A DNA stretch of 64,000 nt. It comes from Ananas comosus (lineage: Eukaryota > Streptophyta > Magnoliopsida > Poales > Bromeliaceae). Both the position numbers and the translations under genes were made by a program. The notes under the pieces are model-generated. The model did no database searches. It was given only the letters and a program-made list of their open reading frames with translations, and had not been told where the DNA came from. This document shows, one piece after another, positions 30,453 through 42,531 of the stretch (its first letter is position 1; every line of letters begins with the position of its first letter). The stretch is from the NCBI RefSeq assembly GCF_001540865.1, contig NC_033629.1:10914733-10978732 (forward strand), given 5' to 3'.

Positions 30453-33400
30453 ATGTATCGTCGCCGGGGTCGACCGTCGTTGCGGGAGCGCGCCCAGTTG
30501 GCGCGGGATCATGCTGGACCTTCTGAGAGATCTGAGCAGATGGAGCAGAGTACTCGGCAGGAGCAGGGTGACAGACTGGGGGCGAGTGTACCCCCTGTTG
30601 TGGAGCCGAGTGCGCGACCAGAGACTAGCGCACCCCCTGATCTGAGTGCACAGTTAGCTGCCCTGACCGAGGTGACGAGACAGCAGGGGGAGCTATTGCA
30701 GAGGTTGTGTGAGAGGATAGCTCAGCCACCGAGTTCTGTACCGAGGGCACCAGAGTCGCCAGTTCCACCCCCGACTACTCCAGTGACAGCACCAGCTGCA
30801 GCAGTTCCTCCATCGGCAGCAGTTCCAGTAGCGCCAGTTGCGCCTGCTAGGGGGCCAGTACCGTTGACTGAGGCCGAGCAGGAGCGGTGGACGGAGAGGT
30901 TAGCTCGTTTTCGCCGATTTGATCCACCGATCTTCGATGGCAGAGGCACTGAGGCCTGGATTGTTGAGGGATGGGTCAGTGCGATGGAGAAGTTATTCGA
31001 GGATCTGTTCGTTCCAGAGGGGGAGCAGGTACCCCTGGGAGTACACTGTCTAGCAGGTGATGCTCATGACTGGTGGCGGAGGACGAGGCGAGACCAGGGG
31101 CTAGTGGCGGCGCAGCTGAGTTGGGACGAGTTCTGTGGAATGCTGTTTGGGATGTTCTTTCCCAACAGTGTGAAGCAGAAGCTCGAGGAGGATTTGAGGA
31201 GGCTTCAGCAGGGAGATCGCCCAGTGCAGGAGTACGTTCGGGAGTTTACTCGACTCCTGAACTGTGTACCATTTGCGGCCAGAGACGAGGCGCACAGAGT
31301 ATACATGTTCGAGCAGGGGCTGAGACCGGACATCTTCAGGTTAGTGCGGGCGCAGAGGTCGAGGACCCTGGATGCGTCCATAGAGCAGGCCCTATGGGTG
31401 GAGAGAGGTGAGGTGTCGCTGCAGGAGAGGACTCAGGCCGTGGGGCAGGGTCAGGACAGGAAGCGCCCCTTTCCAGATGACGGAGGGCAGTCGAGCAGCA
31501 GACGTCCGCCGAGACCTCCACGATCACGTTCTCAGGGTCGTGGGTCTTCGGGGCGTCAGCGTTCCAGGGGATCCCGTCAGCAGGGGCAGACTCAGAGGAC
31601 GCCACAGTGTGTGATCTGCGGGGGACCACACTGGCCTCGGCAGTGCGAGCAGAGAGAGGGCAGGTGCTACGGATGTGGTCAGCCGGGACACATGAGGGCA
31701 GCTTGTCCCCGAGCAGCATCTCCAGCACCGTCATCAGCTTCGGCACCACCAGCACCACAGCAGTCTTACGGAGCAGCACCGAGCTACCGCCAGGAGGACA
31801 GATCGTCTGTGCCGCGGTCGAGTGAGCGGCGACAGCAGGCTCCGAGTGGCAGGGTCTATGCAGCTCAGGTGGAGGACTCTTCAGCAGCCGACCGAGTGGT
31901 GGCAGGTATCACTTTGATTTCTGGCATTAGAGTTCGCACTCTTTTTGATACCGGTGCATCGCATTCCTTTGTTAGCCGAGCATTTGCATTGTTGCATGGT
32001 CTAGAGTTAGGAGCGTTGTCTCAGGCACGAGAGGTGCAGATCCCCGACCATGTCTTGCAGGTTACAGAGTGTTGTTGGTCCTGTCCGGTGCAGTTAGACT
32101 CTTGGATCATGCCCGCAGACCTGTTGGTGTTAGGGCAGCTGCAGGACTTCGACGTAGTGCTCGGTATGGATTGGCTGGCGCGGTACTATGCTACGATCGA
32201 CTGTGGAGCGAGGACGGTGACGTTCCGCGAGCCAGGCCAGGAGGAGTTTACTTTCAGAGGCTGCAGGAGCACGCTGTTTGCCACCTGGATATCTTCGGCG
32301 AGGGCTCGACAGATGCTGAGCAGTGGGTGTATCGCTTTCCTAGCGACAGTTGTGGAGGTACCTACGGCGGCGCCGAGACTCGAGGACATCCCAGTAGTCC
32401 GCGAGTTTTCGGATGTGTTTCCCCCTGAGTTGACGACATTGCCGCCGGAGAGGGAGATTGAGTTTGTGATTGATGTAGTTCCTGGAACTGCACCAATCTC
32501 AAAGGTACCTTACAGGATGGCACCGGCAGAGCTGAGAGAGCTAAAGGCGCAACTTCAGGATCTGATGGATAGAGGGTTTGTGAGACCCAGTGTGTCGCCT
32601 TGGGGAGCGCCGGTGTTATTTGTAAAGAAGAAGGATGGTTCGCTCAGGTTATGTGTGGATTACCGGGAGCTGAATAAAGTGACCATCAAGAACAAGTATC
32701 CTCTGCCGCGCATTGATGATCTATTCGATCAGCTGCAAGGATCTTGTGTCTTTTCGAAGATTGATCTCCAGTCAGGTTACCACCAGCTGAGGGTGAGGGC
32801 CGAGGATGTTCCCAAGACGGCTTTTCGGACTCGGTACGGGCATTATGAGTTCACGGTGATGCCTTTTGGATTGACGAATGCCCCTGCCGCATTCATGGAT
32901 TTGATGAACAGAGTGTTCAAGCCGTTCTTGGATAGGTTTGTGGTAGTCTTCATCGACGATATCCTGATTTACTCCCGGAGTGATGCTGAGCATGAGGAGC
33001 ACTTGAGGATTGTGCTACAGCTTCTGCGCGAGAAGAAGTTGTATGCCAAGTTAAAGAAGTGCGAGTTCTGGCTACGGGAGGTTGCTTTCTTGGGCCACGT
33101 GATTTCAGCTGAGGGCGTAGCAGTGGACCCGAAGAAGATTGAGGCGATTCGAGATTGGCCTAGACCGACGACGGTTACTGAGGTACGGAGCTTCCTGGGA
33201 CTGGCAGGATATTACCGTCGGTTTGTGGAAGGCTTTGCGAAGCTTTCCACACCCCTCACACGCTTGACGCGGAAGGGGATTCGTTTTGTCTGGAGCGACG
33301 ACTGTCAGAGGAGCTTTGACGAGTTGAGATTGAGGTTGATGTCGGCTCCTATCCTTGCCCTTCCTGTTATGGGCGAAGGATTTGTGATCTACAGTGATGC

Positions 33401-35288
33401 ATCGCACAGTGGACTTGGTTGCGTGCTGATGCAGCATGGTAGGGTGATTGCTTATGCTTCACGGCAGTTAAAGGATTATGAGAAGAATTACCCTACGCAT
33501 GACTTGGAGCTTGCCGCGGTGGTTTTTGCTTTGAAGCTCTGGCGGCATTACTTGTACGGCGAGCACTGCGAGGTTTTCACCGATCATCAAAGTCTCAAGT
33601 ATCTGTTCACACAGAGGGAGCTGAATCTGAGGCAGCGCCGGTGGTTGGAGTTACTGAAGGACTATGACATTAGTATTCAGTATCATCCCGGCAGGGCGAA
33701 TGTGGTGGCAGATGCGTTGAGCAGGAAGTCAGTGCAGAGCCTGAGTTTGAGGATTACTGAGCAGAGACCCCTACTCGAGGAGCTACAGCGGCTGGGACTC
33801 GAGATAGTACCCCCTGGGTCTACGGCGAGGCTGACGTCTCTAGTTTTACAGCCCACTCTGTTGGATAGGATCCGAGAGAAACAGAGTGGAGATCCGTACT
33901 TGTTGAGGATTAGAGAGCAGCTAGACAGGGGGCAGGCTGAGGGTTTTGCTTTGGACAGTTCGGGAGTACTACGGTACAGGGACCGACTGTGTGTGCCTGT
34001 GGATCCGGAGATTCGAGCGGATATTCTGAGAGAGGCTCATTGTTCCCCTTATACGGTTCATCCTGGGGGAACCAAGATGTATAAGGATCTTAAGGCACGA
34101 TTCTGGTGGCCTGGAATGAAGCGGGACATTGGCAGATATGTGGCTCAGTGTTTGACTTGCCAACAGGTGAAGGCCGAGCATCAGGTGCCTGCTGGCAAGC
34201 TTCAGAGTCTGCCAGTTCCCGAGTGGAAGTGGGAGCACATCACGATGGACTTCGTCGTTGGATTGCCTAGAGCGCAGGGTGGCTACGACGCGATTTGGGT
34301 GATAGTGGACAGACTGACCAAGTCTGCTCACTTCCTACCGGTTCAGACTACCTGGTCCAGGGAGAGACTTGCGCAGCTATACTTGGATGAGATTGTTAGG
34401 CTGCACGGCGTGCCAGTGTCGATTGTATCAGACAGAGACCCGAGGTTTGTATCCCAGTTTTGGAGGAGTTTGCAGACAGCCTTGGGTACACAGCTGCATT
34501 TTAGCACGGCGTTCCACCCACAGACAGATGGTCAGTCAGAGCGGACCATACAGACTCTAGAGGACATGCTGAGGGCATGCGTCCTGGATTTTGGAGGAGG
34601 GTGGTATCGACATGTGAGACTGGTTGAGTTTGCGTACAACAACAGCTATCAAACGAGCATTCAGATGGCTCCGTTTGAGGCGTTGTATGGACGCAGATGT
34701 CGATCCCCCCTGTTTTGGAGTGATGTGGGTGAGCGGAGGACACTTGGACCGGAGATTCTACTTGAGGCTGAGGAAAAGGTGAGAGTCGTTCGACGACACC
34801 TTTTGACAGCACAGAGCCGACAGAGGAGCTACGCCGATACCAGGAGACGAGACTTGGAGTTTCAGGTTGGAGATCATGTTTTCCTCAAAGTCTCGCCGTC
34901 CCGAGGGATACGCAGATTTGGAGTACGTGGAAAGCTTAGTCCACGGTTTGTTGGCCCTTTCGAGGTATTGGAGCGTATCGGACCGGTGGCTTACAGGATA
35001 GCTCTACCCCCGCGACTTGCTGGCATCCATGATGTTTTCCACGTCTCAGCATTGAGGAGATACGTTTTCGATCCCTCTCACGTGATTGACTTCACTCCAC
35101 TTGAGATTGGCGAGGATCTGAGATACGAGGAGCGACCGTTGCGGATTCTTGCTCGGGAGACGAAAGAATTGCGCAACCGGGTCATCCCGTATGTGAAAGT
35201 GCAGTGGAGTAATCATGATGAGCGGGAGGCGACTTGGGAGTCTGAGACGGTGATGAGGGAAGCCTATCCCTACTTGTTTGATGCTTGA
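30453..35288 (+). CDS. Ty3/gypsy chromovirus Gag-Pol polyprotein (internal region 2)
   Basis: This is an uninterrupted ORF of 1611 codons from the ATG at 30453, with the same domain order as region 1: gag, CCHC knuckle, FDTGAS protease, RT with FIDDIL, RNase H, zinc-binding integrase with DDE core, and chromodomain-like end ([14 protein letters not shown]). From the start to about 33566 the two regions are almost identical at DNA level; I noticed one residue change in gag (FVARDE versus FAARDE). After [11 protein letters not shown] many codons differ, including runs of substitutions in the integrase. All catalytic motifs are kept, so both copies look competent. The ATG choice follows the conserved MYRRRGRP start; upstream frame is open but lacks an ATG. 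Confidence 0.95.
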   Translation: MYRRRGRPSLRERAQLARDHAGPSERSEQMEQSTRQEQGDRLGASVPPVVEPSARPETSAPPDLSAQLAALTEVTRQQGELLQRLCERIAQPPSSVPRAPESPVPPPTTPVTAPAAAVPPSAAVPVAPVAPARGPVPLTEAEQERWTERLARFRRFDPPIFDGRGTEAWIVEGWVSAMEKLFEDLFVPEGEQVPLGVHCLAGDAHDWWRRTRRDQGLVAAQLSWDEFCGMLFGMFFPNSVKQKLEEDLRRLQQGDRPVQEYVREFTRLLNCVPFAARDEAHRVYMFEQGLRPDIFRLVRAQRSRTLDASIEQALWVERGEVSLQERTQAVGQGQDRKRPFPDDGGQSSSRRPPRPPRSRSQGRGSSGRQRSRGSRQQGQTQRTPQCVICGGPHWPRQCEQREGRCYGCGQPGHMRAACPRAASPAPSSASAPPAPQQSYGAAPSYRQEDRSSVPRSSERRQQAPSGRVYAAQVEDSSAADRVVAGITLISGIRVRTLFDTGASHSFVSRAFALLHGLELGALSQAREVQIPDHVLQVTECCWSCPVQLDSWIMPADLLVLGQLQDFDVVLGMDWLARYYATIDCGARTVTFREPGQEEFTFRGCRSTLFATWISSARARQMLSSGCIAFLATVVEVPTAAPRLEDIPVVREFSDVFPPELTTLPPEREIEFVIDVVPGTAPISKVPYRMAPAELRELKAQLQDLMDRGFVRPSVSPWGAPVLFVKKKDGSLRLCVDYRELNKVTIKNKYPLPRIDDLFDQLQGSCVFSKIDLQSGYHQLRVRAEDVPKTAFRTRYGHYEFTVMPFGLTNAPAAFMDLMNRVFKPFLDRFVVVFIDDILIYSRSDAEHEEHLRIVLQLLREKKLYAKLKKCEFWLREVAFLGHVISAEGVAVDPKKIEAIRDWPRPTTVTEVRSFLGLAGYYRRFVEGFAKLSTPLTRLTRKGIRFVWSDDCQRSFDELRLRLMSAPILALPVMGEGFVIYSDASHSGLGCVLMQHGRVIAYASRQLKDYEKNYPTHDLELAAVVFALKLWRHYLYGEHCEVFTDHQSLKYLFTQRELNLRQRRWLELLKDYDISIQYHPGRANVVADALSRKSVQSLSLRITEQRPLLEELQRLGLEIVPPGSTARLTSLVLQPTLLDRIREKQSGDPYLLRIREQLDRGQAEGFALDSSGVLRYRDRLCVPVDPEIRADILREAHCSPYTVHPGGTKMYKDLKARFWWPGMKRDIGRYVAQCLTCQQVKAEHQVPAGKLQSLPVPEWKWEHITMDFVVGLPRAQGGYDAIWVIVDRLTKSAHFLPVQTTWSRERLAQLYLDEIVRLHGVPVSIVSDRDPRFVSQFWRSLQTALGTQLHFSTAFHPQTDGQSERTIQTLEDMLRACVLDFGGGWYRHVRLVEFAYNNSYQTSIQMAPFEALYGRRCRSPLFWSDVGERRTLGPEILLEAEEKVRVVRRHLLTAQSRQRSYADTRRRDLEFQVGDHVFLKVSPSRGIRRFGVRGKLSPRFVGPFEVLERIGPVAYRIALPPRLAGIHDVFHVSALRRYVFDPSHVIDFTPLEIGEDLRYEERPLRILARETKELRNRVIPYVKVQWSNHDEREATWESETVMREAYPYLFDA

Positions 35289-35324
35289 GTAGAGGTACGT
35301 TCAGTTTCGCGGACGAAACTTTTT

Positions 35325-35338
35325 GTAGTGGGGGAGGA
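35325..35338 (+). other. Polypurine tract of internal region 2
   Basis: GTAGTGGGGGAGGA directly precedes the TGTAGTATAC start of LTR C. Confidence 0.85.
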
Positions 35339-37360
35339 TGTAGTATACTAGTATCCCTACACTTAGTATATATATATAAGTGTGTGTGTGAGGGTACGTG
35401 TGTGTGTGTGTGTGAGTGCACATGTGTGAGTATGTGTAATGCCATGTGGCATCACCTCCCCCCCCTCTTTTATGCATGCAGGGAAGAGAGAGAGAGGAGT
35501 TTATCTCCTCTCTTCTCTCCTTTTCTCTTTCGTTCGGCCGTACCAAGGAAGCACGCGAGGGACGCCGCCGCGGAGCCGATTTCGCCGTCGACGTCGCACC
35601 GCAGAGCCGTTCGAACCTACGGTTGCTGCCGTTGCATCGTGAGGAGGCCGGGCGAGCGTGGATCTTCGCCGTTCTTGACGTCGCGCCAGTGCTAGTCGCC
35701 GTCGAGGTGGGTGTTCCATAGAATTGCTTCCTAATTTCCAAGCTTTTTCAATTTCGAGCTAGTTGCTGTCCCTGCAGATTTCCAGCGTCGACCGTTGGCG
35801 TTTCGGCTCGTACTCGACGTAGGAGCGTCGGATTTCGACGAGGCTTGATTCGCTGGATTCAGGACTTCGAGAGGAATCCACGAAGCCCTTACTTGCCAGA
35901 TTTCGTTGAGGTTAGATTGGTCGAATCCGTGCTGTACCTGACTGTTGCGAATTTTGGGACTGAAACGGTGATTTGTGCTTTGTAGAGCGTGGTGTTAGCT
36001 CGACTCCCGGATTTGGAGGGTGTAGATCGACCAGCAGGTGGTGCTGCAGCTGTGAGGGTGTTTTGCTGCCAGAATTAGCGACTAAGGTGGGTTTACATCG
36101 GTTTATTCCTAAGTGTAGTAATAGTCGACATGTATGATTTTCTGTTCGGTAAATCATGTTGTAGTTCGTTTTTCATAATGATATCCTGGATAAATGCTGC
36201 ATATATAACATGATTATTACCTTTTAAATATACATGTTGGACTGGGTTTAAACTTAGGAGAAAACGCGATTGGAATCGACATATGTATTAAACTGCCTGA
36301 TTTAGCTCTAGGAGCCGTTATAGAATTGTACTGTCGCAGCATACTGTAGACGAGTACTCCAGGTAGTTTAGAATACATTTACGCTCGTGCTGGTATGCCG
36401 AGTGAATTTTTCTGAGGTCGTTTAGACTGTTTCGTACTAGTGGGCGCCGTCGGGACTGACGGTGGGCCCGGTTCGCCGTTTTGGCGTCGGATTGTGCCGA
36501 GGGCACGTTGTTTGTTGTATTTAGACTAGTCAGAGTTGTTACTGGACTTCGGCTTGAGTTAGAGAGCCTGTTTGAGCTCGACAGAGATACGCTGCATACT
36601 CGGTTGGGTAGCTCCCACGAGTGCCACTCCGGAGGCGGGCGCGGTGCTTTTGCGTTGGTGTCGCTCATGCCAGTTGGACTTGCTCTCCACGGACCAGCTA
36701 GTGTGGATAGAGCCTGATAGTCGCAACGGGGCAGGGACGGGTGTGTTCACAGTCCCAGGGACGGGTATGTTTACAGTCCCAATTGGATTGGGTCAGATTT
36801 GACATTTCCTACAGTCGGTTAATGTAGAGCATGATAGTGTAGTGGATGATAGCGATAGAGTGTACTTCCTGCTTTTCCTTCTATCCTTGCTCCCTTCTGT
36901 AGACTTAGTGGGTGACCGATGTCGTTTTGGGCGGTACCCACTGAGGACTACTTGTTTTTACAGTAGTTCTCACGCCCAGTTGTTACCTATGTTTTTGCAG
37001 AGCCACAGGTTTCGGCTGCTGCACCGTCTGCGGACCTGGATCGAGGCAAGGGCGTCGCGAGTTAGAGCCCTACCCGACGTGCTGAGCTAGAGGTGCCCTA
37101 CTGCAGGTAGATGTTTTGTTTCGAGTTTATGTACATAGTTGACTTAACTCGCCAGTGCGAGTAACTCTGTATTTTGGATCGGAACTATGTATATGAAACT
37201 CTGTTTTATTTAGCTTCAGTTTTCTCTAGCAGCTCTCTACTACTGTTCGTAGTAGTGTTTGATTTACAGGTACAGCTATCGCTTCGTATACAGGGAAAAT
37301 TTCTTTGTATATGGCGGATCTGTCGGCGTGCCCGGGGAACGTGTAATCCGGGGCGTGACA
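35339..37360 (+). mobile_element. LTR C, right-hand LTR of the complex (2022 bp)
   Basis: It starts TGTAGTATACTAG and ends GGGGCGTGACA. Its first 130 bases are a GT/TGTG microsatellite unlike the starts of A and B. A block at about 35560-35710 resembles LTR A (GAGGCCGGGCGAG) and not B. The 3' half matches A and B closely, with A and C sharing variants that B lacks (for example TTACCTATGTTTTTGCAG). The right flank is satellite DNA; no 5-bp duplication matches the left flank of LTR A. Confidence 0.85.
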
Positions 37361-38564
37361 GATTAACTATTAAAAAATAAGGTTAGTCCATGCGCTAAAA
37401 TTTTACAGTTGGTGTAGGCAAAAATAAAAAAGAGTTCAAATTATAGATTGTATATGAATATGTCTTATACATTCGATGTACAATTTTTTTTTTTTTTTTA
37501 CACCGTATGAAATTTTAATTTTATTATATCGACTATTAAAAGATAGAGTATTTTTGCCAGAAATATGAGAGTCCTTCTTTGTTATCCTATGCGAACTACT
37601 GAATATACACAACTTTCATGCATATATAACCTACTTTTATTATGACAAAGTATTCGACCAGATTCTGTTTCCTAGTTATTTTATTAATTGCGTATGTTTA
37701 AATCAAGGGAAAACTTCAAATACCCCATTGTGGTTTCACTTTTTCTCACTTTAGTACCCTGTAGTTTAAAGTGTATCAAGTAAGTACCCTGTGGTTTTGC
37801 ACTTTTTCACTCTAGTACCCTATGGTTTAATGTGTATCAAGTTAGTACCCTGTGGTTTCGCACTTTCTCACTTTAGTACCATGTGGTTTCGCACTTTCTC
37901 ACTTTAGCACTCTTTGGTTTAAAAACCACAGAGTACTAACTTGATACAAAAATAAAACTATAGGGTACTAACTTGATACAAAAATAAAACCACAGAGTAC
38001 TAACTTGATACACTTTAAACCATAGGGTATTAAAGTGAGAAAGTGCGAAATCACAGGGTACTAATTTGATACATTTTAAATCACAGGGTACTAAAATGAA
38101 AAAGTACGAAATCACATGGGAAGTTTTTGAAGTTTTCCCTTAAATCAAATATATACATTTGTATACGTAGAAAAAAATTTTAACCCAAAATATATAGGTT
38201 CTCTTTGCTACTGTAAGAGACATGTATATGAGCATATTTTGTACTTTCGGTGTACAATTTTTTTTACACCGTTTGAAATTTTGATTTTGTTACATCGACT
38301 ATTAAAAAATAGGATTGTAGGGATGTAGGGGTGTAGGGTGTAGGGTGTAGGGTGTATGGATATAGATAGATAGAAAGCTAAACTTTATCTTATACAATCA
38401 TGAGTATGTCTTATACACTCGGTGTATAACTTTTTTAACACCATATTAATAAAATTTTTATTATAAAGGTAAAAATCTATTAATTTTTGTATATATTTTT
38501 TTTTATTAATTATAGATTGTATTTATTAGATAAAATTTTAATTTTGTTATATTGATTATTAAAA
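37361..38564. repeat. Satellite-family DNA right of the gypsy complex
   Basis: It starts with ACTATTAAAAAATAAGGTTAG, the same phrase as left of LTR A (20099-20138), and continues with diverged monomers. It carries a Mutator-like MITE at 37707-38139 and a short TGTAGGG run at 38316-38356. No gene is seen. Confidence 0.65.
37707..38139. mobile_element. Mutator-like MITE with internal repeats, 9-bp TSD
   Basis: The ends GGGAAAACTTCAAA and its inverse (GAAGTTTTCCC) are flanked by TTAAATCAA at 37698-37706 and 38140-38148. The inside repeats GTACCCTGTGGTTT and its inverse several times, so the element can fold back on itself. A 9-bp TSD fits Mutator-like elements. A second member is at 39154-39508. 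Confidence 0.85.
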
Positions 38565-39068
38565 GGGATAATTGCCTATATACCCTTCATACGTTTGAAA
38601 ATATCCAATTTACCCCTACTTTTTTTTCTTTCTAAAATACCCCTCATATGTTCCACCATTATTGCAAAATACCCCGGAGTTATCTACTGTTAAGTTATCT
38701 TGGGTTAAACGTGAGTTAAATATCTACCATAGTTAAAAAAAATTAAAATGCCAATTTTGCTATTAACTTAAAGGCAAATAAGAAATGTTGATGACGTTAG
38801 AGGGGTATATTGGAAAAGACCAAAAGTCAAAATACTTTTTGTACCCCTACCTTTAAGGGCAAATAAAAAAGTCAGTGATGGTGGAAGGGTATATTTGAAA
38901 GGGCAAAATAGTAATTTTACAGAGTTAACAGAGTTAATTAACAGATTTTAACTCTAGGGGTATATTAAAAATAGGTTGGAACATAAAGAGGGTATTTTAA
39001 ATATTAGCCTTCTAAGAGAGATAAATCGGAAAGTCGGAAATTTTTCAAAGTATATAAGAAATTGCCCC
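38565..39068. mobile_element. Mutator-like MITE, 504 bp, 9-bp TSD TTATTAAAA
   Basis: The ends GGGATAATTGCCTATATA and, inverted from the right, GGGGCAATTTCTTATATA are flanked by TTATTAAAA at 38556-38564 and 39069-39077. It splits a satellite monomer at its ATTAAAAAATAGG phrase. The inside is AT-rich and non-coding. Confidence 0.85.
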
Positions 39069-39153
39069 TTATTAAAAAATAGGGTTGGTCTCCGCGATAA
39101 AATTTTACACTCGGTGTAGGAAAAAAAAAAAGGTGTTGAGAGAATAAAAAAAA

Positions 39154-39508
39154 GGGAAAACTTCAAATACCACCCCTGTGGTTTCACACTTTCGTACTTT
39201 AGTACCCTGTGGTTTAAAGTGTATCAATTTAGTGTCCGGTGGTTTCATTTTTATCTTTTTATTATCGAGTTTACTATTTTTTTTTTAAATCAGTAACAAA
39301 ATTAAAACTAAAGAGTACTAAAGTGAATATTTGATAAACCAAGATAAGGTATCTAACGTTTTTTATATATAATTTAACGAAATATTAACGAAAAAGCTGA
39401 CGAAAAGGTAAAAATGAAACCACATGACACTAACTTGATACAATTTAAACCACAGGGTACTAAAATTAGAAAGTACAAAACCACGGGGGTGGTGTTTGAA
39501 GTTTATCC
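39154..39508. mobile_element. Mutator-like MITE, same family as 37707-38139
   Basis: The ends GGGAAAACTTCAAATACC and an inverse ending in TTTGAAGTTTATCC are flanked by TAAAAAAAA on both sides. Internal GTACCCTGTGGTTT phrases link it to the first member. Confidence 0.75.
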
Positions 39509-39579
39509 TAAAAAAAAGAGTGTAGGGTGTGTGTGAAGGAGTGAGAGAAAAAAAAAAAAAAAAGTGGAATGAGCCCTAC

Positions 39580-42150
39580 CACTTTGCTTTAGGTTGCTGC
39601 CGTACACTATCGACTATTAAAAAATAAGATTGGTTCATACGATAAAATTTAAAATTTGGTGTAGAAAAAAAAAAAAAAAAGAAAAGGTGTTGAGAGAAAA
39701 AAAAAATAAAAAAAGGTATAGGGTGGGTGAGGGAGATAGTATGAGAGGGAGAAAAAAAAGTCATGGGCCCACCTCTTTCCTTTTGAAGCCTATTAAAAAA
39801 AGGGTTGGTCCATGCACTAAAATTTTACACTTGGTATAAGCAAAAATAAAATAAAATTCAAATTATAGATTATAAATAAATATGTCTTATACACTCGGTG
39901 TACAACTCTTTTTACACTGTATGAAATTTTAATTTTGTTACATCGATTACTAAAAAATAGGGTTGGTCCATGTGATAAAATTTTACACAGGGTGTATGCA
40001 AAAAAAAAAAATGTTGAGAGAAAAAAAATAAAAAAAGAAATGGTGTAGGGTGTGTGTGAGAAAGAGAGAGAGTAGGAGAGAGAAAAAAAATAGTAGGCCC
40101 CAGAGGAGTGATAAAATTTTAATTTTGTTATATTGATTATTAAAAGATAGGGTCGGTCCATGGAATAAAATTTTACGCTCGGTATGGGCCAAAAAAAAAA
40201 AAGAAAAGGTGTTGAGAGAAAAAAAAAATAAAAAAAGGGTGTAGGCTATAGGGTGTGTGAGAGAGTGAGAGAGAGAGAAAAAAAATAGAGTGGGCCCCAC
40301 CTCTTTGCTTTGAGGTGGCTGCCGTACATTGTCGACTATTAAAAAATAGAATTGGTCCATAAAATAAAATTTTAAACTTGGTGCAGAAAAAACAAAAAAA
40401 AAAGTGTTGAGAGAAAAAAATAAAAAAAAAGGGTGCAGGGTGTGAGAGAGAGAGAGAGAGAGTATGAGAAAGTGAAAAAAAAAGTAGGCCTCACCTCTTT
40501 CCTTGAGGGGACTATTAAAAAATAGGGTTGGTTCATGCGTTAAAATTTTACACTTGGTGTAGGTAAAAACAAAAAAAATTCAAATTATGGATTGTATATG
40601 AGTATATCTTATACACTCGGTGTACAACTTTTTTTTTATACCGTATGAAATTTTAATTTTGTTATATCGACTATTAAAAAATAGGATTAATCCATGCGAT
40701 AAAATTTTGCACATGGTGTAGGCAAAAACAAAAAAAAATGTTTGAGAGAAAGAAAAAAAAAGTGTAGGGTGTGTGTGTGAAAGAGAGTGAGTGAGAGAGA
40801 GAAAAAAAAAAGGGGCCCCATTGGAGTGATAAAATTTTAATTTTGTTATATTCATTATTAGAAAATAAGGTTGGTCCATGCGATTGAATTTTACACTCGG
40901 TGTAGAAAAAAAAACAAAACGGTGTTGAGAGAAAAAAAAAAAAAAAAAAAAAAAAGGTGTAGGGTGTGCGTGAGAGAGTGAGAGAGAGAAAAAAAAAAAG
41001 TGGAGTGGGCTCCACCTCTTTGTTTGAGGTGGTTGCCGTACACTATCGACTATTAAAAAATAGAATTAGTTCATACGATAAAATTTTAAAATTGGTGTAA
41101 AAAACAAAAAAGAAAAGGTGTTGAGAGTAAAAAATTTAAAAAAAGTGTGTAGGATGTGTGAGAGAGAGTATGAGAGAGGAAAAAAGTGGGCCTCATCTCT
41201 TTCCTTGAGAAGACTATTAAAAAATAGGATTAGTTCATGCGTTAAAATTTTACACTTTGTGTAGCCAAAAATAAAAAACTTTAAATTATAGATTATATAT
41301 GAGTATGTCTTATACACTCGGTGTACAACTCTTTTTACACCGTATGAAATTTTAATTTTGTTATATCGACTGCTAAAAAAAAGGTTAGTTCATACGATAA
41401 AATTTACACATAGTGTATGCAAAAACAAAAAAAAATATTGAGAGTAAAAAAAAAAAAAAAAAGAAAGGGTGTATCGTGTGCGTGAGAGAGAGAGAGAGAG
41501 AGTGAGAGAGAGAGAGAGAAAAAAAAAGTGGATCCCACGGGAGTAATAAAATTTTAATTTTGTTATATTGATTATTAAAAATAAGGTTTATCCATGCGAT
41601 TAAATTTTGCACTCGATAAAAAAACAGTGTTGAGAGAAAAAGAAAAAAAAAATGGTGTAGGGTGTGTGAGAGAATGAGAGAGAGAGAAAAAAGTGGAGTG
41701 GGCCCCACCTCTTTGCTTGAGGTGGTTGCCGTACACTATCGTCTATTAAAAAAAAAATTGGTCCATATGATAAAATTTTAAGCTTGCTGTAGAAAAAAAA
41801 ATAAAAAAAAATGTGTTGAGAGAAAAAAATAAATAAATAAGGGGTGTAGGGTCAGAGAGAGAGAAAGTGTGAGAGAGAGAAAAAAAAAGTCGGATCCACC
41901 TCTTTTTTGGGAAAGACTATTAAAAAATAGGATTAGTTCATGCACTAAATTTCACATTTGTTGTAGGCAAAAATAAAAACGAATTCAAATTATAAATTAT
42001 ATATGAATATGTCTTATATACTGGTATGAAATTTTAATTTTGTTATATCGACTATTAAAAAATAAAATTAATTTATACGATAAAATTTTACATATAGTGT
42101 AGAAAAAAAAATGTTGAGAAAAAAAAAAGTGTAGGATGTGTGTGAGTGAG
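39580..42150. repeat. Satellite array with a four-monomer higher-order repeat of about 700 bp
   Basis: Monomers beginning (G)ACTATTAAAAAATAGG followed by TGGTCCATGCGATAAAATTTTACAC start near 39603, 39790, 39947, 40132, 40335, 40510, 40670, 40852, 41047, 41212, 41368, 41569, 41737, 41917 and 42048, so spacing is 130 to 205 bases. Every fourth monomer is preceded by TGCCGTACACTATC (39598, 40318, 41033, 41726), which gives a higher-order period of about 690 to 720 bases. Monomers contain GA-rich runs (GAGAGAGAG) and GGGCCCCACCTCTTT. No gene is present; minus-strand frames rich in Phe/Ser are shadows of the A/G runs. Confidence 0.75.
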
Positions 42151-42152
42151 AG

Positions 42153-42342
42153 GAGGAATTCTACACTGTCACACTTGCACCACGTCATCAATAACAAGCT
42201 AATCACATTCTTTCTTTTCAAACAAAAGTATAATAAAAATATTTTTTTATAATCATAATGGGATATATATCTCTAAAAGAAGATATTTGATTGATTTGTT
42301 ACGCCTAATCATCAGTATACTCGTTGTATTTTATAATTTTTC
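42153..42342. mobile_element. 190-bp Mutator-like MITE, copy 1
   Basis: It starts GAGGAATTCTACAC and ends ATAATTTTTC (inverse GAAAAATTAT). A near-perfect 9-bp duplication flanks it (GAGTGAGAG and AAGTGAGAG). It has the same length and sequence family as 63758-63947. It lies 60 bases before the TATA duplication upstream of SBT gene 2. Confidence 0.75.
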
Positions 42343-42403
42343 AAGTGAGAGAGTGAAAGAGAAAAAAAAAAAAATGAGCCCCACCGGAGTGAGGAGAACC
42401 TTG

Positions 42404-42531
42404 CCGTACGTGATTCAGGTTCTCCACGTATGGTATAAAATAAAATAAGATAAGATAAGATAACAATATACCGTACGTGATTTAGGTTCTCCATGTATGG
42501 TATAAAATAAAATAAGATAAGATAACAATAT
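42404..42531 (+). promoter_or_regulatory. Tandemly duplicated TATA-bearing segment upstream of SBT gene 2
   Basis: Two copies (42404-42470 and 42471-42531) share CCGTACGTGAT, AGGTTCTCC, GTATGGTATAAAATAAAAT and AGATAACAATATA; they differ by a 5-base AGATA slip and a few substitutions. Each includes TATAAAATA; the proximal one starts at 42501, 87 bases before the ATG. SBT gene 1 has no equivalent segment. A TATA role is inference from sequence and distance. Confidence 0.6.

Noticed and set aside
39580..42150. Calling the satellite centromeric
   Set aside because: The monomer length and higher-order pattern are suggestive, but a gene-bearing neighbourhood and lack of any centromere evidence do not allow it.
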